64,000 nucleotides of DNA, from positions 5,952,001 to 6,016,000 of the forward strand of contig NZ_JAOQNK010000001.1 in assembly GCF_025961315.1 (NCBI RefSeq), given 5' to 3'. The position numbers and the translations under genes were made by a program. Below are positions 16,442 through 26,262 of this stretch, one piece after another. Numbering within the stretch: the stretch's first letter is position 1; every line of letters starts with the position of its first letter. Under the pieces are notes generated by a model. The model searched no databases. It saw only the letters and a list, made by a program, of their open reading frames with translations, and was not told the DNA's origin. The DNA is from Sphingobacterium kitahiroshimense. Its GTDB lineage: Bacteria; Bacteroidota; Bacteroidia; Sphingobacteriales; Sphingobacteriaceae.

Positions 16442-18034
16442 ATGAAAAATATCGTTAAAAGTTTACAATATATTGCATTAGGAACTGTTGTTTTAATGCA
16501 AACAAGCTGTAAGGATTTCCTTGATGCTAATTCTTCAACAGCGACTTCAGAGAATGTTGTTTTATCAAGTGCTTCTCAATTGGAGCGTGTATTGACTGCT
16601 ACTTATAGACAATTGTATTTCAATGATCAAGGAATGGATCGGGTATATGCTGGTTTACCCGGTTTGCAGATGTATGTTGATTTAGGGGGTGCTGATATTG
16701 TGAGTCACACCAATATGGGAGGCAATCAGGTAACAGCATATACTTATGAACCGCAAAAAACACAGACGACAGGTTTATCTAATGGAATTTGGACGATGAT
16801 GTATAAAATCATCAATCAAACAAATATCATTATTGAAGCGTTGCCTGCCGCGCAGGGGGAAGAGACATTAAAAAACCAGATTATGGGTCAGGCAAAAGCG
16901 ATTCGTGGTCTTTGCTATTTCCATCTGATTCAAAATTATCAGCAAACTTATATGTTGGCTAAGCAGAAACCAGGTGTTATTTTGCGTTTGAGTCCTAAGG
17001 AAAGTGAAAATTTACCTCGAGCTACTGTAGAACAGACTTATGCGCAAATCGTCAAAGATTTGACGGATGCAAAATCGTTATTAGCTAATTATACACAGCC
17101 TAATAAATGGACCATTGATAAGTATGTGGTTTCTGGTCAGTTGGCACGTGTGTATTCGGTGATGAACAATTGGCAAGGTGCTTATCAAGAGGCGAAAACT
17201 GCTTATACAAATTATAGTCAATTGATGACCAAGACACAGTATCAGTCTGGATTTGATGATGTGATTACAAACAACTATGCTGAGGTGATGTGGGCAGTTC
17301 CATTTACAACGACTAATAACCTAGGTGGAGGAACACAATTTAACTTCTGGTATAACCAGGATGAAAGCTATGGCGAGGGTTATACGGATGGGCCTATTTA
17401 CTCATTTTTGGATTTCTTTGCTGATGGTCAATATGAAAAACTGTTTGAAAAAACGGAAGATCGTTACCAATTTTGGAAACGTACTAAAAATGCTTCTAAA
17501 GAATGGTCGACAAAATGGGCGTATAATAAGTACAAACATTATGGTGATGCAAATGGTGCTAAACAGGGAAATACGAGACCTGAGGTTTCTTTAATGCGTG
17601 GATCTGAGATGTTATTGATTATGGCTGAGGCTTCAGCTCAATTAAGTAATGGTGAGGGTTTGGGTTATTTAAATAGATTGCAAACGGCTCGTGGAGTTAA
17701 AGGCTTGACAGTTGCCGCTTCTGGAACTCCTTTGCTAGAGGCTATTTATGTGGAAAGACGCAAGGAACTGTTATGTGAGGGAGTTACTGGAATTTATGAT
17801 TTATTGCGTTTGCAAAAACCACTTATCCGTATTCAGGAAACAGCAACTTATGTAGAGGGGCACTACACTTGGGGAGTGACGAACTTGAACGGTTATGTTG
17901 CAAGCAGTCCAGCACCAACTGGAACTTTTCCTTCGAATGACTACCGTATGCTCTGTCAAATTCCACAATTGGAAATTGCCAATAATACGGCACTCTCAGA
18001 GGCCGATCAAAATCCTTATTCTGGAACAAACTAA
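16442..18034 (+). CDS. RagB/SusD family nutrient-uptake outer-membrane lipoprotein
   Basis: A 530-residue SusD-like lipoprotein, partner of the frameshifted susC. The signal peptide ends in the lipobox VLMQTSC (Cys about residue 23), followed by KDFLDANSS. The SusD core is seen in MGQAKAIRGLCYFHLIQNY and the C-terminal EAIYVERRKELLCEGVTGIYDLLRLQ, ending with MLCQIPQLEIANNTALSEADQNP, the typical SusD closing block. It starts 13 bp after susC, and a strong hairpin follows. The uptake substrate is unknown; the DUF1080 gene facing it hints at a sugar, which is inference. Confidence 0.94.
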   Translation: MKNIVKSLQYIALGTVVLMQTSCKDFLDANSSTATSENVVLSSASQLERVLTATYRQLYFNDQGMDRVYAGLPGLQMYVDLGGADIVSHTNMGGNQVTAYTYEPQKTQTTGLSNGIWTMMYKIINQTNIIIEALPAAQGEETLKNQIMGQAKAIRGLCYFHLIQNYQQTYMLAKQKPGVILRLSPKESENLPRATVEQTYAQIVKDLTDAKSLLANYTQPNKWTIDKYVVSGQLARVYSVMNNWQGAYQEAKTAYTNYSQLMTKTQYQSGFDDVITNNYAEVMWAVPFTTTNNLGGGTQFNFWYNQDESYGEGYTDGPIYSFLDFFADGQYEKLFEKTEDRYQFWKRTKNASKEWSTKWAYNKYKHYGDANGAKQGNTRPEVSLMRGSEMLLIMAEASAQLSNGEGLGYLNRLQTARGVKGLTVAASGTPLLEAIYVERRKELLCEGVTGIYDLLRLQKPLIRIQETATYVEGHYTWGVTNLNGYVASSPAPTGTFPSNDYRMLCQIPQLEIANNTALSEADQNPYSGTN

Positions 18035-18090
18035 GTAGTCTGTATCCTGCAAAAAAAGTTTTACAGGTACAAGCTATAAATATGAATATA

Positions 18091-18131
18091 AAATGGCCGA
18101 GTGTAATTCACTCGGCCATTTTTATTTTTTT
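18091..18131. terminator. Terminator between the second susCD locus and the DUF1080 gene
   Basis: A 13-bp perfect stem (18091-18103 with 18109-18121), 5-nt loop and a T-rich tail to 18131. It lies between two convergent genes, so it can act on both. The stem shares GCCGAGTG/CACTCGGC with the terminator at 4611. Confidence 0.9.
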
Positions 18132-18136
18132 ACTGA

Positions 18137-18880
18137 TTAAAGACGTCTTATCCAGATATTGCGGAAGTCAACAAGATCGCCATGGTCTTGCAATACGATT
18201 GGTCCTGGACCGTGAACTAATGTTTTTGGTAATCCGATGTACTCCGTAGTTCCTTCGATCTGCGTATTGTATTGTACCACAACACCATTGTGTAAAACGG
18301 TTACGATGCCTTTTTTGATTAATACACCATCGGCATTAAATCGTGGAGCGGTATACAAGACGTCGTAAGTATGCCATTGTCCAGCTGGTTTGGTTGCTGT
18401 GACCAAGGGTGGCTGTTGTTTATAGATCGATCCTGCTTGTCCATTGACATAGGTTGGGTTATTATTGTTGTCTAAGACCTGTAATTCATATTGACCCTGC
18501 AAAAAGATACCGCTGTTTCCTCTTCCTTGTCCTTCACCTTTGATGACTTCCGGACTTTTCCATTCGACATGAAGCTGGAAATCTTCAAAGTTTTCTTTTG
18601 TCTGGATATTCCCTGTTTTTGGGGTGGACGTTAAAACGTTATTTTGTACTTTCCAGGGTGCCTGCTCTTTTACGTTATTGGAACTTACCCATTGATTAAG
18701 ATTGGAGCCGTCAAAAAGAACGATCGCATCAGAAGGAGCTTTGTTCTCAGTAGTTGTCACCGTACGCAGTACTGGAGTATAAAACTCGGTATCCTGCGGT
18801 TGAAATTTCGTTTGGGCATAACTTAAAGAACCAATTAGGCTCATGCTGAGGACACAGCAAGATATATAAATTTTGTTCAT
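18137..18880 (-). CDS. Secreted DUF1080 / 3-keto-disaccharide hydrolase-like protein
   Basis: A 247-residue exported protein with a signal peptide (about residues 1-21, ending SLSYAQ). The body is the concanavalin-like DUF1080 domain, now called 3-keto-disaccharide hydrolase: IVLFDGSNLNQWV, the central EWKSPE and GRGNSGIFLQGQYELQVLD, and the closing GPIVLQDHGDLVDFRNIWIRRL, which are the family blocks. Family members cleave 3-keto-glucosides made by Gfo/Idh/MocA-type dehydrogenases. The start is the ATG at 18880; the open frame to 18919 would add residues ahead of a normal signal peptide. It converges on the second susCD pair, which could import the same sugar. Moderately sure of function, very sure of family. 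Confidence 0.9.
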   Translation of the reverse strand: MNKIYISCCVLSMSLIGSLSYAQTKFQPQDTEFYTPVLRTVTTTENKAPSDAIVLFDGSNLNQWVSSNNVKEQAPWKVQNNVLTSTPKTGNIQTKENFEDFQLHVEWKSPEVIKGEGQGRGNSGIFLQGQYELQVLDNNNNPTYVNGQAGSIYKQQPPLVTATKPAGQWHTYDVLYTAPRFNADGVLIKKGIVTVLHNGVVVQYNTQIEGTTEYIGLPKTLVHGPGPIVLQDHGDLVDFRNIWIRRL

Positions 18881-19021
18881 TTTGTAATAGATTGATTTCA
18901 CGTAAATATAAGTATTCAATGTTAAAATCTGACATGCTTTTATGTAAGACTATTGTGATTGAAGTTCAGAGTGATTGAAAATGATCATCGAAAAAGAGGG
19001 TATAACTCATGTTTTAAAGTC

Positions 19022-19039
19022 GGGACAAAAGGTTGTCCC
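19022..19039. other. Small hairpin upstream of ligD
   Basis: GGGACAA-AAGG-TTGTCCC, a 7-bp perfect stem, 128 bp upstream of ligD and past the start of the DUF1080 gene. There is no T-run; function unknown. Confidence 0.35.
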
Positions 19040-19166
19040 CCAAAACTAACAAAATGATGCATTTAAGCGTTATAATTATAAAAGGAAACACTTTATCGTC
19101 ACCTAGTTTTTCATTCAGTCATGATAGAGCCCTTCGAGGGTTTCATGTACATCAATAACTAAAAAC

Positions 19167-21641
19167 ATGGATACACTAAAGCAATATCACGAAAAACGTA
19201 ATTTTAAAAGTACAGAAGAGCCTAAAGGTAAGTTAAAGATTAAACGTGATAAAAAATTGCGCTTTGTTGTACAAAGACATCATGCCAGCAGATTGCATTA
19301 TGATTTTAGATTGGAAGTTGCCGGTGTACTAAAAAGTTGGGCTGTACCAAAGGGACCATCATTGTTTCCTGCCGATAAGCGATTGGCTGTTCAAGTTGAA
19401 GATCATCCCGTCGATTACGCAAATTTTGAAGGGACAATTCCGGAAGGTAATTATGGTGCTGGTACCGTAAGTGTTTTTGATAAAGGGTATTATGAGTCTT
19501 TAAATGGACAAGATGAAGATAGTTTTTTAAGTAATTTAGCGGATGGGTCTATTAAGTTTGTCCTACATGGAGATAAGCTCAAAGGAGAATTTGCTCTTGT
19601 CAGAATAAAAGGCGATCAAGAAGGTAAGTCGTGGTTACTCATTAAACATAAAGATGAATATGCAACCGAAGTATCCTATAATGCTGAAGATGCAGTTCCT
19701 GAAAAAATAAAAAAAGAAGGATTAGAATATAAAAAAGTAGGAGCAAAGAAGAAGTCAAAACGAATAGCTAAGCCATCGAATAATAGTGAACCAGAGCTGA
19801 CTGAGCTGTCGCCAATGTTGGCGAAGCTAACCGATGCTATGCCCGAAGGGAATGATTGGTTATTTGAAAAGAAATTTGATGGTTTTCGCATTATTGCTGT
19901 AAAAGAGGATGAACATATTTTTCTTTATTCCCGAAATGGGAAAAATATGAACAAACTATTTCCCTCCATTGTGAAGGAGTTAACGGCTGTAAAAAGGAAT
20001 GTTTGGTTAGATGGGGAAGTAGTGATCGAAGATGGTACAGGTAAATCGTATTTTCAGATGTTGGCAACCGGCGAACCATTGGGTAGTTCCTATCAACTGC
20101 ATTATTATATCTTTGATATTTTGAATTTGGATGAAAATGACTTAAGTCAATACCCTTTATCTGAGCGAAAAGAACTATTGACTTTGTTTTTTAAAGGATT
20201 CAAAGGTCAAATGATTGAGTTGGTTAACTTACTAAAAGGGACGCCTATGTCCATTTATCGTCAAGCGGAACGAAAGGGATGGGAAGGAGTAATTGCCAAA
20301 GATCTTACCAGTTTTTATCATGCTGGAAAACGAAGCAATCAATGGCTTAAGATTAAAATTCGACAAAGCCAGGAAGCTGTTATTTGCGGTTTTACAAAAC
20401 CGCAGGGAAACCGTTCTTCTTTTGGAGCTCTCGTTTTGGGTTGCTATGACAATTCGGAGTTAACCTATCTAGGTAACTGTGGTACTGGATTTAATGATGA
20501 GTTGTTGGAAATATTAATGGATAAATTGAAAGGGCTTATAATAGGCAAGAAGCCGTTTCCTCAAGATGTATCTGTTGCGAAGGAAAAGGAAGTGACTTGG
20601 GTGAAGCCGGATCTCGTCTGCGAAGTTTATTATTCGGAGTGGACAATGGACCATCATTTACGTCACCCGGTTTTCAAGGGATTACGTACAGATAAAAAAG
20701 CTAAGGAGATCGTCATGGAAGAGGTCAGAAATGAAAGGGTAAAAGAGAAGATAATTTCTATAAACCGCCATCGTGTAAAACTCACTAATCTTGATAAAAT
20801 ATATTGGCCAGATGAAGGATATGTGAAAGGTGAAATGCTTGAATATTATGAACAATATGGTGATTTACTATTGCCTTACTTAAAAGATAAGCCAATTTCA
20901 CTTCATCGTTTTCCTAATGGAATAGGAGCTGATAGTTTTTTTCAAAAGGATGTCGATTTAAAACAAATTCCAGATTGGGTAAAGACCGTGCCCATATATG
21001 CTGAAAGTACGGATAAAAATATCGATTATATGGTGTGCAATAATAAAGCAACCCTCTTGTTTATTGCAAATCTCGGCTCTATTGAGATAAATCCATGGCT
21101 ATCGACGTTTAAAAAGATTGAAAATCCGGATTTTGCAGTTCTGGATATTGATCCAAATGGAGCAGATTTTGATTCGGTAATTGAAATAGGGCAGACTGCT
21201 CATCGAATTTTTCAACAAGTTGGAGTTGCAGATTATATTAAAACATCTGGTTCGACAGGATTACATATCTACTTGTATGTCAAACAACGGTATACTTATG
21301 AGGTTGTACGCGATTTTATCCAGCTCATCGGAGAAATGATTCATGAGGAGCATCCTGATACAACAAGCCTTATCCGTGATCCTAAGAAAAGAAAGGGTTT
21401 AATCTATCTTGATTTTTTACAAAATAGAAGAGGACAGACCATCGCAGCTCCATATTCTATACGTCCTAAACCTGGTGCTACTATCAGCACGCCTTTACAT
21501 TGGGAGGAAGTAAAGAAAGGTTTGGACATCAGACAATTTAATTTAAAGACTATAACGGAGCGATTGAAGAAAGTGGAGGATCCATGGAAAACCTTTTTCG
21601 ACACACCTAGTAATATTAAAGAAGCTTTAGCGAACTTATAA
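19167..21641 (+). CDS. ligD: Multifunctional DNA ligase D (phosphoesterase-ligase-polymerase)
   Basis: An 824-residue LigD with all three domains in the order phosphoesterase, ligase, polymerase. The 3'-phosphoesterase (about 1-170) has RHHASRLHYDFRLEV and EGTIPEGNYGAGTV. The ATP-dependent ligase (about 215-520) has the adenylation motif EKKFDGFR, where Lys is the nucleotidyl acceptor, and EGVIAKDL, then the OB-fold ending near HPVFKGLRTDK. The primase-polymerase (about 540-820) has the paired acids in VLDIDPNG and the SGSTGLHIYLYVK block. LigD repairs double-strand breaks with Ku by non-homologous end joining. No ku gene is in this window. It stands alone, 286 bp after the DUF1080 gene start. 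Confidence 0.97.
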   Translation: MDTLKQYHEKRNFKSTEEPKGKLKIKRDKKLRFVVQRHHASRLHYDFRLEVAGVLKSWAVPKGPSLFPADKRLAVQVEDHPVDYANFEGTIPEGNYGAGTVSVFDKGYYESLNGQDEDSFLSNLADGSIKFVLHGDKLKGEFALVRIKGDQEGKSWLLIKHKDEYATEVSYNAEDAVPEKIKKEGLEYKKVGAKKKSKRIAKPSNNSEPELTELSPMLAKLTDAMPEGNDWLFEKKFDGFRIIAVKEDEHIFLYSRNGKNMNKLFPSIVKELTAVKRNVWLDGEVVIEDGTGKSYFQMLATGEPLGSSYQLHYYIFDILNLDENDLSQYPLSERKELLTLFFKGFKGQMIELVNLLKGTPMSIYRQAERKGWEGVIAKDLTSFYHAGKRSNQWLKIKIRQSQEAVICGFTKPQGNRSSFGALVLGCYDNSELTYLGNCGTGFNDELLEILMDKLKGLIIGKKPFPQDVSVAKEKEVTWVKPDLVCEVYYSEWTMDHHLRHPVFKGLRTDKKAKEIVMEEVRNERVKEKIISINRHRVKLTNLDKIYWPDEGYVKGEMLEYYEQYGDLLLPYLKDKPISLHRFPNGIGADSFFQKDVDLKQIPDWVKTVPIYAESTDKNIDYMVCNNKATLLFIANLGSIEINPWLSTFKKIENPDFAVLDIDPNGADFDSVIEIGQTAHRIFQQVGVADYIKTSGSTGLHIYLYVKQRYTYEVVRDFIQLIGEMIHEEHPDTTSLIRDPKKRKGLIYLDFLQNRRGQTIAAPYSIRPKPGATISTPLHWEEVKKGLDIRQFNLKTITERLKKVEDPWKTFFDTPSNIKEALANL

Positions 21642-22071
21642 CTATTGTCAAAGCGTGAACACTTAATTGATATTTGAATATTTTCAGATTTATAAAACCA
21701 ATTTTTGTCTTACTTTTAGTAAATTGTATAGAGAAGTAGACGGTTTATTTGTTGAATAGCAATACCATAAAGAAATTTAACCATTTATGTGAAAAATTAT
21801 GATCTTTCATTGGGGTTAAATACCCGCTCTTGCGTATAAATTCAATGGTTGAATACACATTTCTAATTGTTTGAAAATAGTGTTGATGATTTAACTGGTG
21901 GTTTAGGGGGTATTAATACTCTTTTTTTTGAAAAAATATTAAAGGATATAGCACAGCGATTGCTTTAATGTTATCAACAATGCATGAATATTAAAATGAT
22001 CCATGCTAGATAAAATTAGATTAAGTGTTAACAAAGATGTACGCAAGTACAGCAATAAAAAACTATCCTTT
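21642..22071. other. 430-bp AT-rich intergenic region upstream of the sigma factor
   Basis: No gene, repeat or clear terminator is seen. The open frame of the sigma factor runs back to 22003, but those 23 codons are poorly conserved in character, so I treat them as leader. The region probably carries the promoter of the sigma factor gene. Confidence 0.4.
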
Positions 22072-22578
22072 ATGACAAAGACAGAATTTAACACCCAAGT
22101 GATCGAGCAAACAAATGAGCTCAAAGTTTTTGCAAAGCGTTTTACAAATGATTATGACGAGGTCAATGATCTTTTGCAAGATACCATGTTAAAAGCGGTA
22201 AGCTATTTCCGTAATTTTCAAGAAGGATCTAATTTAAAAGCATGGCTTTATACCATCATGCGCAATACTTTTATTAATAATTATCGACGTACAACTAAAA
22301 GTCGTTCTTTTATTACAACAGAAGAAGAGATCAGTACTTCGCATTTGCAATATTCTTCGGTAAGAAATGGTGGAGAAGATAAATTTGTGATGGAAGATAT
22401 TCAGAAAGCATTGGGAGAATTGGATGAAGGGTTCTATATACCTTTTACTATGTTGTACGAAGGATATAAATATAATGAAATTGCTGAACATCTTAACCTT
22501 CCTATTGGAACAGTAAAAACTCGTATCCATATTGCGAGAAAAAGACTAAAGGGAACTTTATCAACATATAAAAATTAA
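22072..22578 (+). CDS. ECF-type RNA polymerase sigma factor
   Basis: A 168-residue sigma-70 family factor of the extracytoplasmic-function type. Region 2 is seen in the first 80 residues (DYDEVNDLLQDTMLKAVSYFRNF and LKAWLYTIMRNTFINNYRR, which melts and reads the -10 element), and region 4 at about 110-160 (FTMLYEGYKYNEIAEHLNLPIGTVKTRIHIARKRLKGTL, the helix-turn-helix reading the -35). There is no adjacent anti-sigma factor or FecR-like gene, so it belongs to the stand-alone type common in Sphingobacteriales. The ATG at 22072 is preferred; a start at 22003 is possible. The regulon cannot be inferred. Confidence 0.92.
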   Translation: MTKTEFNTQVIEQTNELKVFAKRFTNDYDEVNDLLQDTMLKAVSYFRNFQEGSNLKAWLYTIMRNTFINNYRRTTKSRSFITTEEEISTSHLQYSSVRNGGEDKFVMEDIQKALGELDEGFYIPFTMLYEGYKYNEIAEHLNLPIGTVKTRIHIARKRLKGTLSTYKN

Positions 22579-22605
22579 ACAGGATTAATTTCCATTTTGT
22601 GAAAA

Positions 22606-22651
22606 GAAGGGCATTCCTTGGGTTTAGGCCTTAGGAAGCCTTTCTTTTTTT
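22606..22651 (+). terminator. Intrinsic terminator after the sigma factor gene
   Basis: The stem AAGGGC(A)TTCCT (22607-22618) pairs with AGGAAGCCTTT (22633-22643) with one bulged A, followed by CTTTTTTT. Confidence 0.7.
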
Positions 22652-22763
22652 GTTTTCAACTTTCCTGTTTGTGTTTTTTGGAATGGTATTTTCCGATTCC
22701 ATAAAGGGAACATTTTTATGGATTTTGGGTTATTATATAGGAAGCAGGATATAAAAATTGTAT

Positions 22764-23753
22764 ATGAAGAATTTATTTAATGAAAAACATCGCTTGGGCT
22801 TAGGTGGCGTGGCTATAGGAACTGGTTTTGAAGTATTATCAGATAAGCAGTCATATGATATACTGCAAAAGGCATGGGATCTGGGTATTCGATACTATGA
22901 TACGTCTCCCTGGTATGGTCTAACAAAAAGTGAAGCGCGATTTGGAGAATTTTTAAAAGATCAAGATCGGTCTGACTATATCCTCTCTTCAAAAATTGGT
23001 CGATTATTTGATCCAGTGATACCCGAAGCTGTTCCGCCTACCATGTGGAAGGCACCCTTTCCATTTGATTTCGAACATGACTATACTGCAGATGGAACTA
23101 AGCGTTCGATTGATGATAGCTTACTGCGGATGGGCGTTGATCATCTGGATATTGTATTTGTACATGATCTGTCTGAAGATCAGGTTGGTGACCGCTATGA
23201 CTATTACTTCAAACAAGCAGCAGATGGCGCATTTAAAGTATTATCCGACTACCGTGACCAAGGTATAATAAAAGGCTGGGGACTTGGTGTCAATAAAATT
23301 GAACCTATTTTGGACTGTCTTGCAGTAGCGGACCCTGATATCTGTCTGTCTGCCACTCAATATTCAATATTAGAACATGAAGATGCTGTCGACCGCCTTC
23401 TACCCGCTGTGCAAAAAAGTGGAGTAAAGCTCGTTTCTGGTGCTGGATATAATTCAGGATTTATTGCTGGGAGAAACCGATATAATTACAAATCTTTTAT
23501 ACCAAAGGGCATGATTGAAAAACGTGAGCGTATTGCACAAATAGGAGCTTCTCATGGTGTCGGAATTATCCCTATTGCCCTTCAATTTGTGCTTGCAAGT
23601 GAGGATTTCGTTTCAATCATACCTGGTGCAAGTACTACAGATCAAGTACGATCCAATGTCGAGGCTTTGAATACCGTAATTCCCCCTCAACTTTGGGAGG
23701 AATTAAAAAATGAAGGTTTAATTTATAACAATGCTCCTGTGCCACAAATTTAG
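22764..23753 (+). CDS. Aldo/keto reductase, D-threo-aldose dehydrogenase-like
   Basis: A 329-residue aldo/keto reductase. The tetrad is in place: Asp46 and Tyr51 in RYYDTSPWYGLTKSE, Lys77 in ILSSKIGR and a His in DIVFVHDLSED. The WYG and VHDL strings, the long loop rich in Pro after the Lys, and SGAGYNSGFIAGRNRYNY resemble D-threo-aldose (L-fucose) 1-dehydrogenases and pyridoxal 4-dehydrogenase rather than the YajO type seen at 7995. The substrate is therefore probably a sugar or related aldehyde. The first in-frame ATG is 22764; the TTG at 22758 would add two residues. It is monocistronic or followed by the YihY gene 73 bp later. Confidence 0.9.
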   Translation: MKNLFNEKHRLGLGGVAIGTGFEVLSDKQSYDILQKAWDLGIRYYDTSPWYGLTKSEARFGEFLKDQDRSDYILSSKIGRLFDPVIPEAVPPTMWKAPFPFDFEHDYTADGTKRSIDDSLLRMGVDHLDIVFVHDLSEDQVGDRYDYYFKQAADGAFKVLSDYRDQGIIKGWGLGVNKIEPILDCLAVADPDICLSATQYSILEHEDAVDRLLPAVQKSGVKLVSGAGYNSGFIAGRNRYNYKSFIPKGMIEKRERIAQIGASHGVGIIPIALQFVLASEDFVSIIPGASTTDQVRSNVEALNTVIPPQLWEELKNEGLIYNNAPVPQI

Positions 23754-23826
23754 TGTTACAGAGACATTGTGTTATAGATAAATGATAAAAAATGATTTCT
23801 AGGCGTTTAACAAAGTGATCAGGACT

Positions 23827-24786
23827 ATGGAAAATAAAAAACAAGGATTTATAAGCAAATACATAAACATATTTAAATCGACAGTATCGGGATTTATGAA
23901 TGAAGATTGTCTTAAATATAGTGCCTCACTTTCGTATTACACTATATTTTCAATCGGTCCGATTCTCGTGCTTATGATTTCCCTTGCAGGGATCTTTTTT
24001 GGAGAGGATGCGATTCAAGGGAAAGTGTTTTCAGAAATGAGAGGTTTGGTTGGTCCAAGCGCCGCCAGACAAATTCAGGAAGTGATCAGCAATCTGAAAC
24101 TATCAGGTAAATCAAATTTTGCATTGATTGCTAGTATTATCACCTTGGTAATTGGAGCTACGACTGTATTTGGAGATATTCAAAATTCCATTAATAGGAT
24201 ATGGCATGTTCGGGCAAAACCAAAACGAGGCTGGCTCAAGTTGATTACGGATCGATTGCTATCTTCCTCTCTAGTTGTTGGACTTGGATTTTTATTAATG
24301 GTCACATTGGTTGTCAATGGTATCATTCTAGCTTTTACAGATCGATTGCAGGTCTATTTCCCTGATATAACAGTTTTCTTTATGAATGCAGTTAATTTTG
24401 CATTAAGCTTTGGAATTATATTTATTTTATTCGGAATCATATTCAGAACATTGCCTGATGTTAAGATCGAGTGGAAGACTGTACGCACGGGAGCTCTTTT
24501 TACAGCCTTATTATTTATTATCGGTAGGTATGCCATTGGATTATATTTAGAATCTTCCGGAACTGAGTCAACCTATGGTGCTGCAGGTGCACTTGTATTA
24601 GTATTATTATGGGTATACTATACTGCTGCTATCTTGTATTTTGGTGCGGTCTACACACGTGAAAATGCCATTGCAAACGGTATACCGATTAAACCTGCTG
24701 ACTATGCGGTTTATGTAGAAGAAAAGGAGCGTGAGCGTGTGGTGGAAGAAATTCCGGCCAAACCCGCTGATCAAGGGGTGTCTTAA
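23827..24786 (+). CDS. YihY/BrkB family inner-membrane protein
   Basis: A 319-residue integral membrane protein of the YihY/BrkB family (once mis-called ribonuclease BN). The N-terminal half shows SASLSYYTIFSIGPILVLMISLAGIFFG, the family signature, and further membrane segments lie at about residues 95-115, 140-165, 180-205, 217-240 and 250-275, with the block SSGTESTYGAAGALVLVLLWVYYTAAILYFGAVYTR. The C-terminal 40 residues are charged and cytoplasmic. The function is not settled; members have been linked to virulence or envelope functions. I use ATG 23827; a GTG at 23815 would add four residues. Confidence 0.92.
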   Translation: MENKKQGFISKYINIFKSTVSGFMNEDCLKYSASLSYYTIFSIGPILVLMISLAGIFFGEDAIQGKVFSEMRGLVGPSAARQIQEVISNLKLSGKSNFALIASIITLVIGATTVFGDIQNSINRIWHVRAKPKRGWLKLITDRLLSSSLVVGLGFLLMVTLVVNGIILAFTDRLQVYFPDITVFFMNAVNFALSFGIIFILFGIIFRTLPDVKIEWKTVRTGALFTALLFIIGRYAIGLYLESSGTESTYGAAGALVLVLLWVYYTAAILYFGAVYTRENAIANGIPIKPADYAVYVEEKERERVVEEIPAKPADQGVS

Positions 24787-24984
24787 TATAATGTTGTTAG
24801 ATGATTATCAGGGTTTTATGCTGTTATTTTGATTTTCATGAATAGGAGGTGTATGTATTTTTTGATAATACTATTTCGAAAAGGTTAATATTAATGATAA
24901 GTTTGTTGTTATCAATGCTATTTTCTTTTCGATCTGCGGTAAAGATATCTGGCAGTTGAATTACTTTTCAATTATTAAATATAA

Positions 24985-26103
24985 ATGATGATAAAGGCAT
25001 CTTTAATGGTATGTGTTATGATGATGGGAATTTCTGTATCGGCACAGCGGAAGGGTTATCTTCCGAAGGGAGAAAATCAAGAAAGATATAAAGAAATCAG
25101 TGGGCGATATGGGGGCAATGACGGTATCTGTCTTTTTGAAGATGGTACTTTTATGCTTTATGGCTATGCCACAGCAGTTTTTGGGCATTATGGTTTTGAA
25201 AAGGACTACTTACTTTTTTATACAGATAAACAAGATCTATTTGAAATCTATGCCCACCAAGATCCATCTCTAGGAGCGGGAACGAAAATGGCTTTTGTGG
25301 GTTTTGAAGATGGAAATACCTATGTGAAGTTTGATAAAGACAGCGTACAGCCAGTGTTTAATGATGATGCAAACTGCTTTAGTGGCCCTTTTGTGTTTGA
25401 AAAAAATACTTTTCCGAGAAGTATTAGTTTATATGCCACAGAAAATAGTGAGGACGATTCCTTAGCTTCATGGAATTATCAGAACGATATAGGCTTTAAT
25501 GATTTTGTGCTTGTATACAATAAAGCCCGACGGGAATATGAGGATTTTTCCGGAGCGCTATATCAGGATGATGATAATCAATTGGTGATCCAGCTTTCTA
25601 ATTATGGAGGGGAAGATGGGTATAAGAAACAGAAAAGTGATCATGAATGGAATGATATCATGATGATGAAAAATGAATATCTTACATCGTTTAAATCACG
25701 TGATTTTATGCTTGTTAATAAGCATTATGGTACTTTTGAAAGGGATCTTTCTACCTATCGTCTGGACAAATTTACTAACCAGTATATGCGGCAGGATGAC
25801 CCGGATAATGATGCCTATTATGAAGATAATGTGTATCAGGATGATCGTATCTTGAGTCAGTTTCTTAAACAGAATCTTGTGGATAGGGTTATGAAGGGAC
25901 GAGAAGAATTAGTATTTTCCGATTCAACTATCTTCTTCAGTAGCTGTACTGAGATCGAAAAGTCATATCGTTATAAAGGAAAAGTATTGAAGAAGGTCGA
26001 TGATGAAGAGCCTAAGGAGGTTGTGGCACCTCTTATAATGACATTGCCGGTCGAACAAACTAATACGGGGAATGAGAAAAATAGTAAAAAGATTCATAAA
26101 TAA
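24985..26103 (+). CDS. Exported hypothetical protein
   Basis: A 372-residue protein with a signal peptide (MMIKASLMVCVMMMGISVSAQ). The mature part is acidic and aromatic-rich, with repeated YEDN/DDD stretches and beta-like segments such as EISGRYGGNDGICLFEDGTFMLYGYATAV, reminiscent of a lipocalin-like or YD-type beta fold. I do not recognise a family. The tail (about 340-372) is Lys/Asn rich. It starts a run of plus-strand genes to 29110 that are all exported, membrane or lipoprotein and mostly unrecognised. It could be a periplasmic sensor or an immunity-type protein, but nothing shows it. Confidence 0.7.
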   Translation: MMIKASLMVCVMMMGISVSAQRKGYLPKGENQERYKEISGRYGGNDGICLFEDGTFMLYGYATAVFGHYGFEKDYLLFYTDKQDLFEIYAHQDPSLGAGTKMAFVGFEDGNTYVKFDKDSVQPVFNDDANCFSGPFVFEKNTFPRSISLYATENSEDDSLASWNYQNDIGFNDFVLVYNKARREYEDFSGALYQDDDNQLVIQLSNYGGEDGYKKQKSDHEWNDIMMMKNEYLTSFKSRDFMLVNKHYGTFERDLSTYRLDKFTNQYMRQDDPDNDAYYEDNVYQDDRILSQFLKQNLVDRVMKGREELVFSDSTIFFSSCTEIEKSYRYKGKVLKKVDDEEPKEVVAPLIMTLPVEQTNTGNEKNSKKIHK

Positions 26104-26262
26104 TATAAACCTTCATAGACGATGTAATCTTTCTCTTTGTCCTAGATAGATCAATGTGACATGGAATCATTTCTTTTTAATTGAGGCTATGCGCTAAAAA
26201 TTCAGGTTGTTGCTTATATACTTTGATACCATACATTGATGATATTTTGAAGTCAATTGATA

